Source of the DNA: Poteriospumella lacustris
Lineage: Eukaryota > Sar > Chrysophyceae > Chromulinales > Dinobryaceae
Assembly (NCBI GenBank): GCA_008000375.1
Contig: SMOI01000005.1
Coordinates: 31,030 to 95,029 of the forward strand
Reading direction: 5' to 3'
DNA length: 64,000 bases
Shown here: one piece after another, positions 9,737 through 22,200 of the stretch
Numbering within the stretch: the stretch's first letter is position 1
How the letters are laid out: each line of letters begins with the position of its first letter
The notes under the pieces: generated by a model
What the model was told of the DNA's origin: nothing
What the model saw: only the letters and a program-made list of their open reading frames with translations
Databases searched by the model: none
Made by a program: the position numbers and the translations under genes

Positions 9737-11654
9737 TTAGGCGGAAATTCGGCCACTCTCGTCGACGACGTATTCAACCATGCATGAAGCATCGTCTGCA
9801 AGTCTACTCCAACGCCGCTTCAACTCAGGTGCGCGATCGACGGCAGGAGGCCATTGACCACCAGCCATAACATCTTCGATTTCCTCCACAAGACGCGGAC
9901 AAGTGCTCAAAGACTGAGGGCCGTCATAAGTCACCAACACGACGTCCTCCAATCGCACACCTCCTGTTCCACGGAAGCGCTCAATAACGGGCTTATTCAT
10001 AAAACGAGACTTCGTTTCATCCGCAAACGCTGCGTCCAACAATGCGTCGATGAAATAGCAGCCCGGCTCATTAGTAAGAACCATGCCGTTCTCCAGAACA
10101 CGGGATGTGCGCAACTTCGACAATCCAGGGCGGGAAGAACGCTCAGGGGTGCCATGAATGTATCTATTGCAGGAAAAGGTTGGTTATTTAAGCTTCTGAA
10201 AGCTGGGATGCAAGGAAGTAGAGACATACCCTCCAACGTCATGAGTATCGCAGCCAATCAAGTGACCAAGACCATGAGGGAAAAAGATTGGACCAAGATG
10301 AGCATCAATGACCTCATCGAGAGTTCCATTGTGAAGCAAACCCGCAGCAAGAAGAGCCTTCAAAATTTCTCGCTCCGCTGCAAGATGGCAATCGGTCCAA
10401 CTGGTTCCAGGTCTCATGACAGCATATGCAGCTCGTTGCGCGTTCAAAACTGCCTCATAAACGATCTTGTGGTCAGCAGAGAACTTGCCGGACACCGGGA
10501 ACTATCAATTTGTAGGGCAACGTTACATGTGCCTGTCTGAACAAGAAACATGAAGGAAGACATGTATCGTATCTTACCGAGCAAGTAATATCCGACACAT
10601 ATCCGTGATATTCGGCACCCATATCGAACAACACCTAATAGAGCACACACATAAATATCTGCAGCGTAAATCAACATTCAAGATATAACTTACAATGTCA
10701 CTCTCCGCAAAACGACGGTCATTCGGAGCACCCGCGTGTCCGTAGTGCAGGACGGCGGCATTGGGTCCACAAGCACAGATAGAGATGTACGCACTCTTGC
10801 GGCAACCACCCTTGCTGTAAATTTCATAAAGAAATTTTGCCTCCACTTCATACTCATAGTGGAAGTTTTTCACATTTCTCATGACCTCCACATGAGCATT
10901 ACTTGCAACAACTGCGCAATATTGCATCACATCGATTTCATCGGTGCTCTTGATCACACGAGCAGTACTCAATGCTTGGTACAGGGCACTCGTGTTTGCA
11001 CCAAGGTTAGGATCATATGATGCAACAAGGCCTTTCTTTGCAAAGGAGTCGAATCCATCAAAATCAGGCTGCGCTGGGTGCTTGCCAGAATCGCTGTTCT
11101 TGCCAGACAAAATGTGAATGAGGCCTTTGTCATCACCAACCTGGCTTGTCAACCAATCGCTGAGATTTTCTGTATAAAGAACTTCATCGACGGCGTACAA
11201 GGACTTGAAATGGGCCGGGGGATAGATTTCGCCGCACCAAATTCGATACGAATCGTCAAGTCTCGGCATGAAAAGGACAGTGTGGCCATCCTTCACACGA
11301 ATCGCGCCATAAAACTCGGGTTCTTTAACTCCGAAAAGATAGTTGAACCAAGAATCTTGTCTGAGAAATCATAAGCGTTAAGTCGGCGATTTTTAGTCGA
11401 CCAACGAACAAAATTTACCTGAACAGAAGATCAGTATCGCTGTCGTATTGAGTACCGTCGGTACCTCCCTTCAACAGAATAACTCCATCGTAGACATCAT
11501 GGTGTAATTGAAGCAAACTAACAAGCTTTTGACGAGATGATGCATGAGTAGTCATCGGAATCGCCAGGGTTTTCCCCTTGCCAAGTTGAAAAACGGACAG
11601 GGATGGAGTTGCCCAACCTGCTCCGGGAACGCTGCTACCTGCACTCGTTGACAT
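9737..11654 (-). CDS. PEPD: Xaa-Pro dipeptidase (prolidase)
   Basis: Five exons (11654-11419, 11360-10694, 10634-10578, 10501-10230, 10163-9737) joined by introns of 58, 59, 76 and 66 nt restore one frame of 552 residues. Prolidase splits dipeptides with C-terminal proline in the cytosol and recycles proline. The protein has the N-terminal creatinase-like domain and the pita-bread M24 fold. All five dinuclear-metal ligands are visible: two Asp in LFDMGAEYHGYVSDITCS, His in PHGLGH, Glu in TNEPGCYF and Glu in GGVRLEDVV. Substrate-pocket sequences such as LHYGHAGAPNDR match eukaryotic PEPD closely. The length is slightly above the human 493, mainly at the N-terminus. The start at 11654 (MSTSAG) is the only ATG before the conserved part, but upstream in-frame sequence is open. 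Confidence 0.95.
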
Positions 11655-12023
11655 GATTTCACACTTTCGGAACACAAAATTACGTGCTATGCACAACGCA
11701 ATGTGCGATCCCTCTGTTGTTCCGCGAATCACATCAAAGGCAGCTTCTCCGTGAAGCAACTTTCTGCGATACGATGCAACTTGAGGTTCCAACACTGTGT
11801 GTAGACCATAGAACACAGAACATCCCAAAATCTCACAGATGGTAAGTACATAATATGCCTTTTGCTTGCTATATAGATTAGATAGAACGTGGATGTTGAA
11901 GTACACGATTGATGGGCGTGAGTGAGTGAAGTGTGAAGTGCCCAACCAACGTGCGCGTCGATGATGATCATCCAGAAAAGCTGACAACAATATCTTTCAC
12001 AATTCCTCTTCTGCAGAACATTT
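11655..12023. promoter_or_regulatory. Shared region between prolidase (-) and cytochrome b561 (+)
   Basis: These 369 bp separate two divergent starts and probably hold a bidirectional promoter. A CTTCTGCAG just before the b561 start (ending near 12016) could be a splice acceptor of a 5' UTR intron. Confidence 0.4.
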
Positions 12024-12709
12024 ATGCAGGGTATTCTAGGAGATCCTTCTTCAACCCCATCTGCGCCAGGTCTAACAATGAGAGGAAAAGACTTCTATAT
12101 TCGCACCAGAAGCTGGATCACTGGACCCATTGCGGCTTATGTTGTTTTGGCGCTGCTGTACATTATTGTCATTCCCAAGAAGTATACATGGTTCAGCTGG
12201 CATCCATTTGCTGCGCTCGTTGGATTCGTTGGGCTTGCATCCAATGCTACCCTCATCAAGAAGATTGGTGGAGCTGAGAACACCAGAACTCATGGTATGA
12301 TGATGTCTGCGGCCACTGCTTTAGCTCTCTTTGCTGGCTACGTCATCTACACCAACAAGGAAAAGTTTGGCAAGCCTCACTTAGTGTCTCCTCACGGAAA
12401 GTTTGGTGCGATCGTCATTCTTGCGTATGTGGGCTTGGGCCTGGCTGGAGCTGTGTTCCTTCATCCTGACTTCGGAATCATGAACAAGAATCAGACTATT
12501 CGCCAATTCCACAAGTATGCTGGCCTTGTCTTCACTGCCGGTGCTTGGTTGTGCTGCTGCTCTGGTAAGATTCAAACATGAACTTTCGAGTCGTCACTTT
12601 TCCTCACACCCGTTGTCACATAGGATTTGCTGCTCTTCATCATTCCCCGATCGAGAGAGCGCTCTTTGCCATTCCGCTTGTTGTCATGGGATACTATGTG
12701 TTGCTGTAA
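12024..12709 (+). CDS. Cytochrome b561 family protein, CYB561D1/D2-like
   Basis: Two exons (12024-12564, 12624-12709; 59-nt intron) encode 208 residues. The protein is a six-helix transmembrane electron carrier expected to bind two haems and move electrons from ascorbate across an internal membrane. Histidines expected to be haem ligands are present: WHPFAAL in helix 2, RTHGMMM in helix 3, VSPHGKFG in helix 4 and RQFHKYAGL in helix 5. The GKPHLVSPHG segment closely resembles the corresponding loop of human CYB561D2. The last exon supplies helix 6 and a short tail (GYYVLL). There is no DOMON domain or signal peptide. Confidence 0.85.
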
Positions 12710-13271
12710 AGTATCTCCGTTTCTATAAATCAGCATTTCTTTTTCTCGATGCTGCTCTTTTCTCAAGAATAAACTTATAAATTGTAAATCAACTTTGGTA
12801 TTAAAAATGATTATTTCGTGAGTTCTTCATCATAAAATCGTAGAACCTCAGGATCAGCACCATAGAAATGAGATGGCATAAAATGAGTATGCAAATAGAA
12901 ATCGTTGCCATGATGATGAGTATGTTTGGTGTGGTGAGGGGCTCAACCCATATTTTGAGATATTTAGGGTTTGGGCTTGGTACAGACTGCAGCAGGAAGA
13001 GAAACGGCCGCAGTCCAAGTCAGCCGCAGCTCGTTTCGTTTGATTGATTTTATCTTTCGGGTCATCTATGGGTCATCTATCGCACGGATATAACTTGGTT
13101 CGAACATTTCTATTGATATTCGAAGCAGTCTTTTGATTGAGTGTTTGACATTTCGTTTTGATCCATTATCTCTTTTTGTTGGTAGAGTATTGAAAAGAGA
13201 CTGACTTGAGTTTCTGATCCTCTGTGTGATCCCAAATACGACCTTGCTTACACGAAACAACTTATTCTACC
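12710..13271. other. Intergenic region before the dynein gene
   Basis: The region carries an AATAAA at about 12768, a likely poly(A) signal for the b561 transcript, and AT-rich sequence towards the dynein start. No ORF, repeat or RNA gene could be supported. Confidence 0.4.
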
Positions 13272-16200
13272 ATGGCTTTGTTGGAGCGTCACCGATTTAT
13301 GATCGGTAGATTGGCTGATGCCTTTTCGCGAGATGAAAACACTATCGAACGCATGGTACTGCAGCCAGAAGTCATCCGGGACATAGACAACTTTTTCTCA
13401 GCGGATGGCCCCACCAAGATTTTGATTACCATGGAGTTAATCCCGGAACCTATTCATGTTCCAAACTCTGGACGTAGTCAGCAGGAGCGTGATGATGCTC
13501 CGCCATTCTTTGATGAAGAGAATGAAAGTGAAGAAAACGGGGAAGAATCGACTGTTATTGAACCGCTGACTCATATGTTGCGAGTTTTCACTGATGATAT
13601 CGATACTGTCCCTAATACGACAGTTTTTTTCATGAAAAACAAGCGCCCTAGAGATGGTGCCATTCGCTATGCGATTGATCCTGCAAAATCGAACGACGGT
13701 GCCTTGTCGTTTGGAGTTTTGCAAGCTCCGTTGGAATCGCTGGAAGTGATGATGCGATGCTTATATAAACCGCTTGTGGCGACTTTACCGTCTGATTCAT
13801 GGGGTCAGGCATCAACGGAGCAAAAAGGTGAGCTCTTGGGAAGCATCGACAATTTCACGAAAGGCTTGCAAGAGAGTATCCGCAGCATCAGTGGTGGCTT
13901 GGAATTGAAGAAACCTGACGAGAAACTGGAATCTCTGGGTGCAAACGCCGCCAATGATCCCGTTCTTGTTACGCAAGCCTTGAATCTTCTTCAAGAGTGG
14001 TGTATTCGCATTGAGCGATACTTAGACGACAGTGATCGTTCCAAATGGGAGACGCCTGACAGTGGACCCGACACTGAAATCTTGTACTGGAGAAATCGTA
14101 TGCAAAGGTAAAATTCAGACGATGTGGCCGTTATTGTCAAGTCTTTTTGTGTTTTCTCATTGTCTTGCTTTCCTTTTCTTCAGGCTTACTTCTATTACCG
14201 AGCAGTTGAAAGGCAAATCTGTGAAGGCAGTCATCTCCACGCTGTCGGCGGCGTCTCGATTTTCTGAAAATGAAGGATATGTCGACTTTCAACGTGTGAA
14301 CAACTTGTTGGGACAATGGCGTGAAATTGACGTCCAAATCACGGAAGCTGCCAACGAAGCAAAGGACAACGTGAAGTACTTGTCGACCATCGAACGGTTC
14401 TTTGAGCCCATGTACAGCAACGATCCGGGAGCCATTATCGATGCGCTGCCAGCGTTGATCAATGGCATCAAGATGATTCACACCATCGCTCGCTACTATG
14501 GTACCACAGAGCGAGTGACACGGTTGTTCATGAAGATCACGAATCAAATGATCATTTGCTGCAAACTCAGTATCAATGGGCGCGATCCTGCCGACAAGAT
14601 CTGGGATCGTGATTTGGCGGTGGTCCTCGAAACCATTGAAAAATGCTTGCAATTGAATGAACAATACCAAGAGTTGTATCGTCAAACGAAAGAAAAATTG
14701 TTGTTGACACCGAAGGGGCGTCAATTTGATTTCTCCGAGACCCAAATCTTTGGCAAATTTGATTTGTTTTGTCGTCGGTTGATCAAGCTGATGGATATGT
14801 TTAGCACCATGCAACAATTCAAAAGTTTGCAAGAACAACGATTTGAAGGCTTGGAAGAATTGATTGTCAAGTTCAACGATGCTGTCAAGAACTTCCGGGC
14901 GAAGAACCATGATTTGTTGGATTTCCAATTGAACAAATTCGATCGTGATTACGTCGACTTCAATGCCCGAATGAATGAACTGGAAAGTTCCTTGCAACAA
15001 TTGATCAACCAATCGTTTGAAAACATTGGCAGCATTGAGCAATCTTTGAATCTGTTGAAGAATTACCAAGCGATTTTGCATCGGGAGAATCTACGCGCCG
15101 ATTTGGATTCGAAGTTGTCGATTATCTTCAACAATTACGGGCAAGAATTGGGAGAGATCGAACAAATCTATGAACGATTCAAGCATGCTCCCCCCATTGC
15201 CCGCAATATGCCACCGGTCGCTGGCAATATCATTTGGGCACGTCATTTGTTGCGTAAAATTGAAGAGCCGATGAACAAGTTCCAAGACAACAAGGCGCTC
15301 TTGTCCACCCGGGAGTCGAAGAAGATCATTCGTCAATACAACAAAGTCGCGCGGACGTTGATTGCGTTCGAATATCTCTGGTATGAAGCTTGGTGTGGCA
15401 GTGTCGAAGCCGCCAAGGCCGGATTGCAAGCGACGTTGATCATTCGTCATCCGCAAAGCAACAAGTTGTACGTCAATTTCGATCCGGAGATTTTCCAATT
15501 GTTACGCGAGGCCCGTTGTCTCGTGAAATTGGACATTGCCATTCCTGAATCCGCGAAATTGATTTTGTTGCAAGAAGATAACTTCAAGGCTTGTTACAAC
15601 GACTTGAAATTCATGATTGCGGAATACGAACGAATCACGGCGAAGATCATTCCGGTGACGACGAAGTTGTTGACGCCCTATTTACAAACGTTGGAATTGA
15701 AATTACGTCCTGGTTTGGTCTCGTTGACGTGGACCTCGTTGAACATTGATCAATACAAAGCGGGTATTTATGCGGGATTGAAACGTTTGGAAGAAATGGT
15801 GGTCAAGATCAATGACATTGTGGAGAATCGGGTCCAGAAGAATTTGAAGCAAATCAGTCGCGTGGTCTTGGTGTCGTTGCCGAATGAACGTACCGTGACG
15901 TTGGAGGAATTCGTACAGATGCAGGAATCGTCGGTACGATCGAGTACGTATCAATTGGCCATGCGGAATTTGGAAGTGGAAAATGCCGTCGGGGATTTGT
16001 TGGCGATTGTGCAATCGTCGCAGATCGATTCCTCCATTGAACCTGTGAGTCAAACAGACATTGACGAAGTGCATGATCATTTCAGTGAACTGACGTATCA
16101 AGCGTATTTGAACACGGTGAAAACGTCGTTGAATCTGTTGAAGAAGAAAGTCTGCTACCGTGTGGGTCAACCGGACGTCGACCCGTTCTTTGAAGTCGAT

Positions 16201-19200
16201 GTACAATTGAGTGTTCCTTCGGTACGGTTAAGCCCCTCGTTGGATGAAATTCAATCGGCGATCAATTTGTCCGCGACGGCGGTGTTTGGTTGCATGAAGA
16301 AGATGTGGCAATGGAAACAAAACCATTTGTCCGAGAAAGACCGCGTCTCCTATTTCGATATCATGGGCCATGACATTGAAATCATCAAAACCGTGTTGCT
16401 CTTGACCGGTGCCATGCATGGTACCCGGAACATCGTCCAGGAATACTTGCGTTCGTTTGGCAAATACGATTGGTTGTGGAAATACGACAAGGAACAAACC
16501 TATCGCGTGTTCATGCGTCAAAATCGATCCATCAATGATTTCGAAGCCGAATTGACCAAATTCATGACCCTCGAGAAAGAAATCTCCAGTATTGCGACCA
16601 TTCGAAAGATTGGTGCCTTGCGCTTGAATACGACCAACATCAAAAAGCAATTGACGACCGAATCCCGGGAATGGAAAGTCCTTTATTCCAACAAGGTCCA
16701 CAAATTGGCGAAGGATGCCATGGCGGAATTGTACGAATCGTTCCGTGGTTTCACCAACAAATTGAATTTGGAGGTGCAAACGTTGGATACCCTCGGCTAT
16801 ATCATGGGCATTTTGAAAGAAATCCGCGAAAAGGAATCCTCCATTGAGATGAAGATCTCCCCCATTCTGGACATGTACATCATGTTGGATCACTATTTAC
16901 CCGGTGGAGTTGTCAACCCCGAAGAATTGGAACAAAAGGCCAACATGTTGGTGAATTGGCGGAAAGTCGTCGAACATGCGGATTCGGTCGCCAATGGCTT
17001 GGCGGCGTTGCAAGGCAAATACATGAAACAATTGATGTGGGATATCCGTGAATTTGGGTTGGATGTCCGTGCCTTCCGGAAAGATTTCGAGACGAATGGA
17101 CCGATGTTGCCGGGGATCAAACCCCACATTGCCGTCGAGAAATTACGGAAATACAAAGATGAATTGGGTTCCCGGGAACGCAAATTGGAAATTTATCGCA
17201 ACGGTGAAACCCTCTTCGCCTTACGGCCCACCCGGTTCACCGAATTGGTGAAAACCCGGAAAGACGTGAATCTGATTGATCAATTGTACAGCATCTACAG
17301 CGATGTCCTGTTGAGCATCAAGAATTGGTCGATTCTGAAATGGGAAAATGCCGCCGATCAGATTCCCGCGATGGTGGACCAAGTGAATGGCTTTGAACAA
17401 CGCACGAAGAAATTGCCCAAGAAACTGCGGGAATGGCAAGCGTACGACGAAACCTGCCAGAAAATCACCGAATTGCAGGTGTTGTTGCCGCTCTGTGCCG
17501 GGTTGTGCAAGCCGTCGATTAAACCACGTCATTGGATTGAAATCAATACCTTGATTGCCCCCACGAAGACGTCGTTGCCGTATCAAGACGAAGACTTTTG
17601 TTTGGCGCATATCTTTGACTCGGGCATGAAACAATTCAAAGAAGAAGTCGAAGAGATTTGTGACGGGGCCGACAAGCAATTGCAAATTGAAAAGAAGGTC
17701 CAAGAATTGAAAGAACGGTGGGCGTTGGCCTCGTTTGAATTCGCCATGTGGAAAAGTCGCGATGTCCCCGTGTTGAAGGCCTTTGGCTTCGTCATTGAAG
17801 AGTTGGAAGAGGCGCAGTTGCTGTTGCAGACATTGTTGAGTGCCCGCCATGTGGCCCCGTTCCGAGACGATGTGCAAAAGTTCCTCACGACCTTGTCCGA
17901 TACCGCCGATACGTTGGAGATGTGGGTGAAAGTGCAAATGTTGTGGACGAGTTTGGAAAGTGTCTTTCTGGGCGGGGACATTGCCAAACAAATGCCCATC
18001 GAAGCCAAGAAATTCTCGAAAATCAACAAAGATTGGGAGAAATTGATGACGCGAGCGGCAGAAGTGAAATTGGTCGTGGCGAGTTGTGGCAACGAACTGT
18101 TGCGGACGACGTTGCCGGTCCTGTACAGTGAATTGGAGAAATGCCAGAAGTCCCTCGAAGGGTATTTGGAGCAAAAGCGGTCGAAGTTCCCTCGTTTTTA
18201 CTTCGTGTCCAACCCCGTGTTGTTGTTGATTCTGTCGCAGGGATCCGACCCCCAACAAATGCAACCGTATTACGAGAAAGTCTTTGATTCGATTGATCGG
18301 GTGGTCCACAGCAAAGCGGACAAGACGTTGATTCAAGAAATCTTGTCCATCATTGGCAATGCGAAAGAAGTCGTCGCGTTGAATAAACCGGTCAAGGCGA
18401 TTGGCAACATTGAAGATTGGTTGGGCGAAATTGAAAAAGAAATGCAACGGTCGTTGAAGAAATTGAGTGAAACGGCCGCCTCGGAGTGTTTGAGCATGCC
18501 CTTTCGTCAATTTGTGAACAAATCGTGTGGTCAATTGGCCCTGTTGGGCTTGCAAATCATGTGGACCACGCAATGTCAAGATGCCCTGAGCAAAGCACGT
18601 GCCAACAAACAAGTGATGATTGAAACGAACAAACAACAACTGGCGACGTTGACCGATTTGTCGCAGTGGTGTTTGGAAGATTTGGGGACGAAGATGAACC
18701 GGATCAAAATTGAAACCCTCGTGACGGTGCAAGTCCATCAACGCGATGTCTTTGCTGATTTGACGAAACGTTTCCGCGATCGGAAATTGACCGATGCGAA
18801 TGACTTTGAATGGTTGAAACAAACGCGTTTCTTTTGGCAAGCAAATGCGCAAGATGAACATGGCCAAGGTGCCTGTGTCATTTCCATTTGTGACGTGGAT
18901 TACAAGTACAACAATGAGTATCTGGGTTGCAAAGAACGGTTGGTGATTACCCCATTGACCGATCGTTGTTTCATTACGTTGTCCCAGGCGATGGGTATGT
19001 GTCTCGGGGGTGCGCCCGCGGGTCCGGCGGGGACGGGGAAAACGGAAACGGTGAAGGATTTAGGTCGTGCGGTGGGTGTCTTTGTCGTGGTGACGAATTG
19101 TACCGATCAACAACGTTTCACCGACATGGCCCGTATCTTCAAAGGATTGTGTCAAGCGGGTCTCTGGGGTTGTTTTGATGAATTCAATCGCATTGAACTG

Positions 19201-22200
19201 CCGGTGCTGTCGGTCGTCGCGCAACAAGTCTTGGCGATTACCAATGCGAAACGTGCCCGCACCCCGGCGTTTACCTTTCCCGGTGATGCGCAAGAGATTC
19301 GGTTGAATGACCATGTGGGGTATTTCATCACGATGAACCCGGGTTACCAAGGACGTCAAGAATTGCCGGAGAACTTGAAGGCGTTGTTCCGTGGCGTCGC
19401 AATGATGGTCCCCGATCGTGAAATCATCATCAAGGTGAAGCTGTGTTCAGTGGGTTATCAAAGCTTTGCCGAATTGGCGCGTAAATTCGCGGTGCTGTAT
19501 GCGCTGTGTGAACAACAGTTGTCGAAGCAAAAGCACTACGATTTCGGGTTGCGGAATATTTTGTCCGTCTTGCGTTCTGCGGGAGAAATCAAACGCAATC
19601 GATTGCAAGATCCTGAAGAGGCTCTGTTGATGAGTACCTTGCGGGATATGAATTTGTCGAAATTGGTGGCGCAAGATGTGCCGTTGTTTTTGTCGTTGAT
19701 CGGGGATTTGTTTCCCAATTTGACCATGTCGAAAGGTCGGGATTACGATGAATTGAAGGCGGCGTTGGCCAATGTCGTGGAAACCGAGAAATTGGTGATG
19801 CACAACATGTGGCAAGTGAAAGTGATTCAATTGTACGAAACGACCTTGGTCCGTCACGGGATTATGATGGTGGGGCCGGCGGGTTCCGGGAAATCACGGA
19901 TTACCAATTGTTTACAAGATTCCTTGAGTCAAACGACCGGTATTGCCCATAAACGGATTCGTATGAACCCCAAGGCAATTCGTGCGGAAGAAATGTTCGG
20001 CGAAACCGACAAGTTGTCCGGGGAATGGTTGGATGGTATCTTTGCCGCCATGTGGGCGAAATTCAACGATCGCAACCGCAAGGATATTCAATGGATCATG
20101 TGTGATGGCCCCGTCGATGCCCTGTGGATTGAAAACTTGAACACGGTGTTAGACGACAACAAAATCTTGACGTTGGCCAATGGCGATCGTATTCCGATGA
20201 CCGACAATGTGAAGTTGTTGTTTGAAGTTGAAGATTTGCGGAATGCATCCCCAGCCACCGTCTCACGTGCGGGTATTATCTTTGTCTCAGAAAGTGATTT
20301 GGATTGGGAACCCGTGTTGCGGTCCTGGTTGATGAAGAAACCTCCGAATCAATCGTCTATTTTCGGACCCTGTTTCAAAGACTTTGTCGGTGTCTGTGAA
20401 GGACCCAAGGCCTATGGGCATTTGTTTGTCTTTGTACAAAAGAATTGCAAACCTGTTTTACCCTGTGCACGTGTGGGGATGATTGAAGGCTGTTGTCATT
20501 TGTTGGATGGGTTGTTGGACATTTGCAACCTCGCGACCGCGCCTGATGCCTTGCGGTTGGAATTGGAACGCTTGTTTTTGTATGCCCTCTGTTGGTCGAT
20601 TGGGGGTCTGTTGGAAACTGACGATCGCATGAAATTCTCGACGTATGTGACCGGGTTGGTGAACAAGTCGACGTCGGGTACCCAAATCTTGCCCACGTTT
20701 GACTTGCCCAGCGATACGTTTTTTGAATTCCGGATCAACCCGGATTCGATGGAATGGGAACGATGGGTGGCCCCCATGTGGGAATACCCCAACATCGAGG
20801 AACCCGATTTCTCGTCGATGTTGGTGCCTACGGTCGAATCGACCCGGGCATCGTTCATTTTGCAAGCGTTGCATCCGAAACGGAAAGGAGTCATGATGAC
20901 CGGTTCCAGTGGGACGGCGAAGACGTCGACGGCGTTGATGTTCTTTGATTCGATGTTGAATGAAAACATGCGCATCAAGAAATTGTGTTTCTCGTCGGCC
21001 ACGACGCCGTTTATGTTGCAATCGGCGATTGAATCGGAATTGGACAAACGGGGCGGTAAATCCTTTGGTCCCCCCGGCGGTAAGAAGATGACGGTGTTCA
21101 TGGATGACTTGTCGATGCCCGAGAAGAACAACTGGGGTGACCAACCGACGTTGGAATTGGTGCGTCAATTGGTCGAGACGTCCGGTTTTTGTTTCTTGGA
21201 CAAGGACAAACGCGGCGATTTGAAGAACATTGAGGACTTGCAGTACATGGCGGCGATGGGACATCCCAGTGGCGGTCGACAAGACATTCCCAATCGATTG
21301 AAACGTCATTTCTTCATTTTCAACATGATTTTACCGTCGACGCAGGCGATCAACGAGATTTATGGACAAATGTTGGGCGGTCGTTTCCGTGGCGCCTCGC
21401 CGTATTTCTTGTCGGTGGTAGAAGCGTTGCCCACGTTGTCTGTCTCCATTTGGAATTGGATGCGTACGAAGATGTTGCCCTCCCCGAGCAAGTTCCATTA
21501 TACGTTCACGTTACGTGAATTGTCGCGGGCGTTTCAAGGCATTTTACGGACCCCGCGTGTCTCCGTACCAGATGCCACGACGTTGGTGCGCTTGTGGCGC
21601 AATGAATCGGAACGTGTCTATGCGGACAAGTTGACGACGTTGGAAGACAAGGCGATTTTCATGGAACAATTGAATGCGAACACGCGAGAGTTGATTCACC
21701 TCGTGAATCAACCACGGACGGGGACCATGTCGAGTGCGTCCTCCATCGCTGGCAGTCGTCCCAATACGCAAGGGACCGCGAAATTTGGCTCCAAACAGGG
21801 CAACAAGAAACCCGCCGCCGGTGGGGCTGGCGGCGCCGGTGGTGGCGGTGGTGCATCGACGAACGGCTCCACGGCCGCGTCGGTGTCCAGTGCTTCGATG
21901 AAAGACGACAAGCTGCAATACGAGCAGTTGATGGCGATGGAAGAAGTCTTCTTCGTCGATTTCATGCGCGATGAAGAATACGACGACGACGGGGTCATGA
22001 TCGCCGAGGCGCCCAAGTTGTACGAAATCGGCGGCAATTTGGAAACGATTCGCCAACGGGTCCAACTGTTCATGGGCAAGTACAACGAGCAATACCCCTC
22101 GCGCCCGATGAACATCATTCTCTTCGACGATGCCCTGCGTCATTTGATGCGTATTTCGCGTTGTCTGGGGATGCCCAAGGGATGCATGTTGTTGGTGGGT

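Noticed and set aside
17221-18867. 548-codon ORF on the minus strand
   Set aside because: It lies wholly antisense to the dynein linker region and results from the uniform TTG/CAA codon use; its composition (Gln/His/Phe/Arg) is that of a shadow frame.
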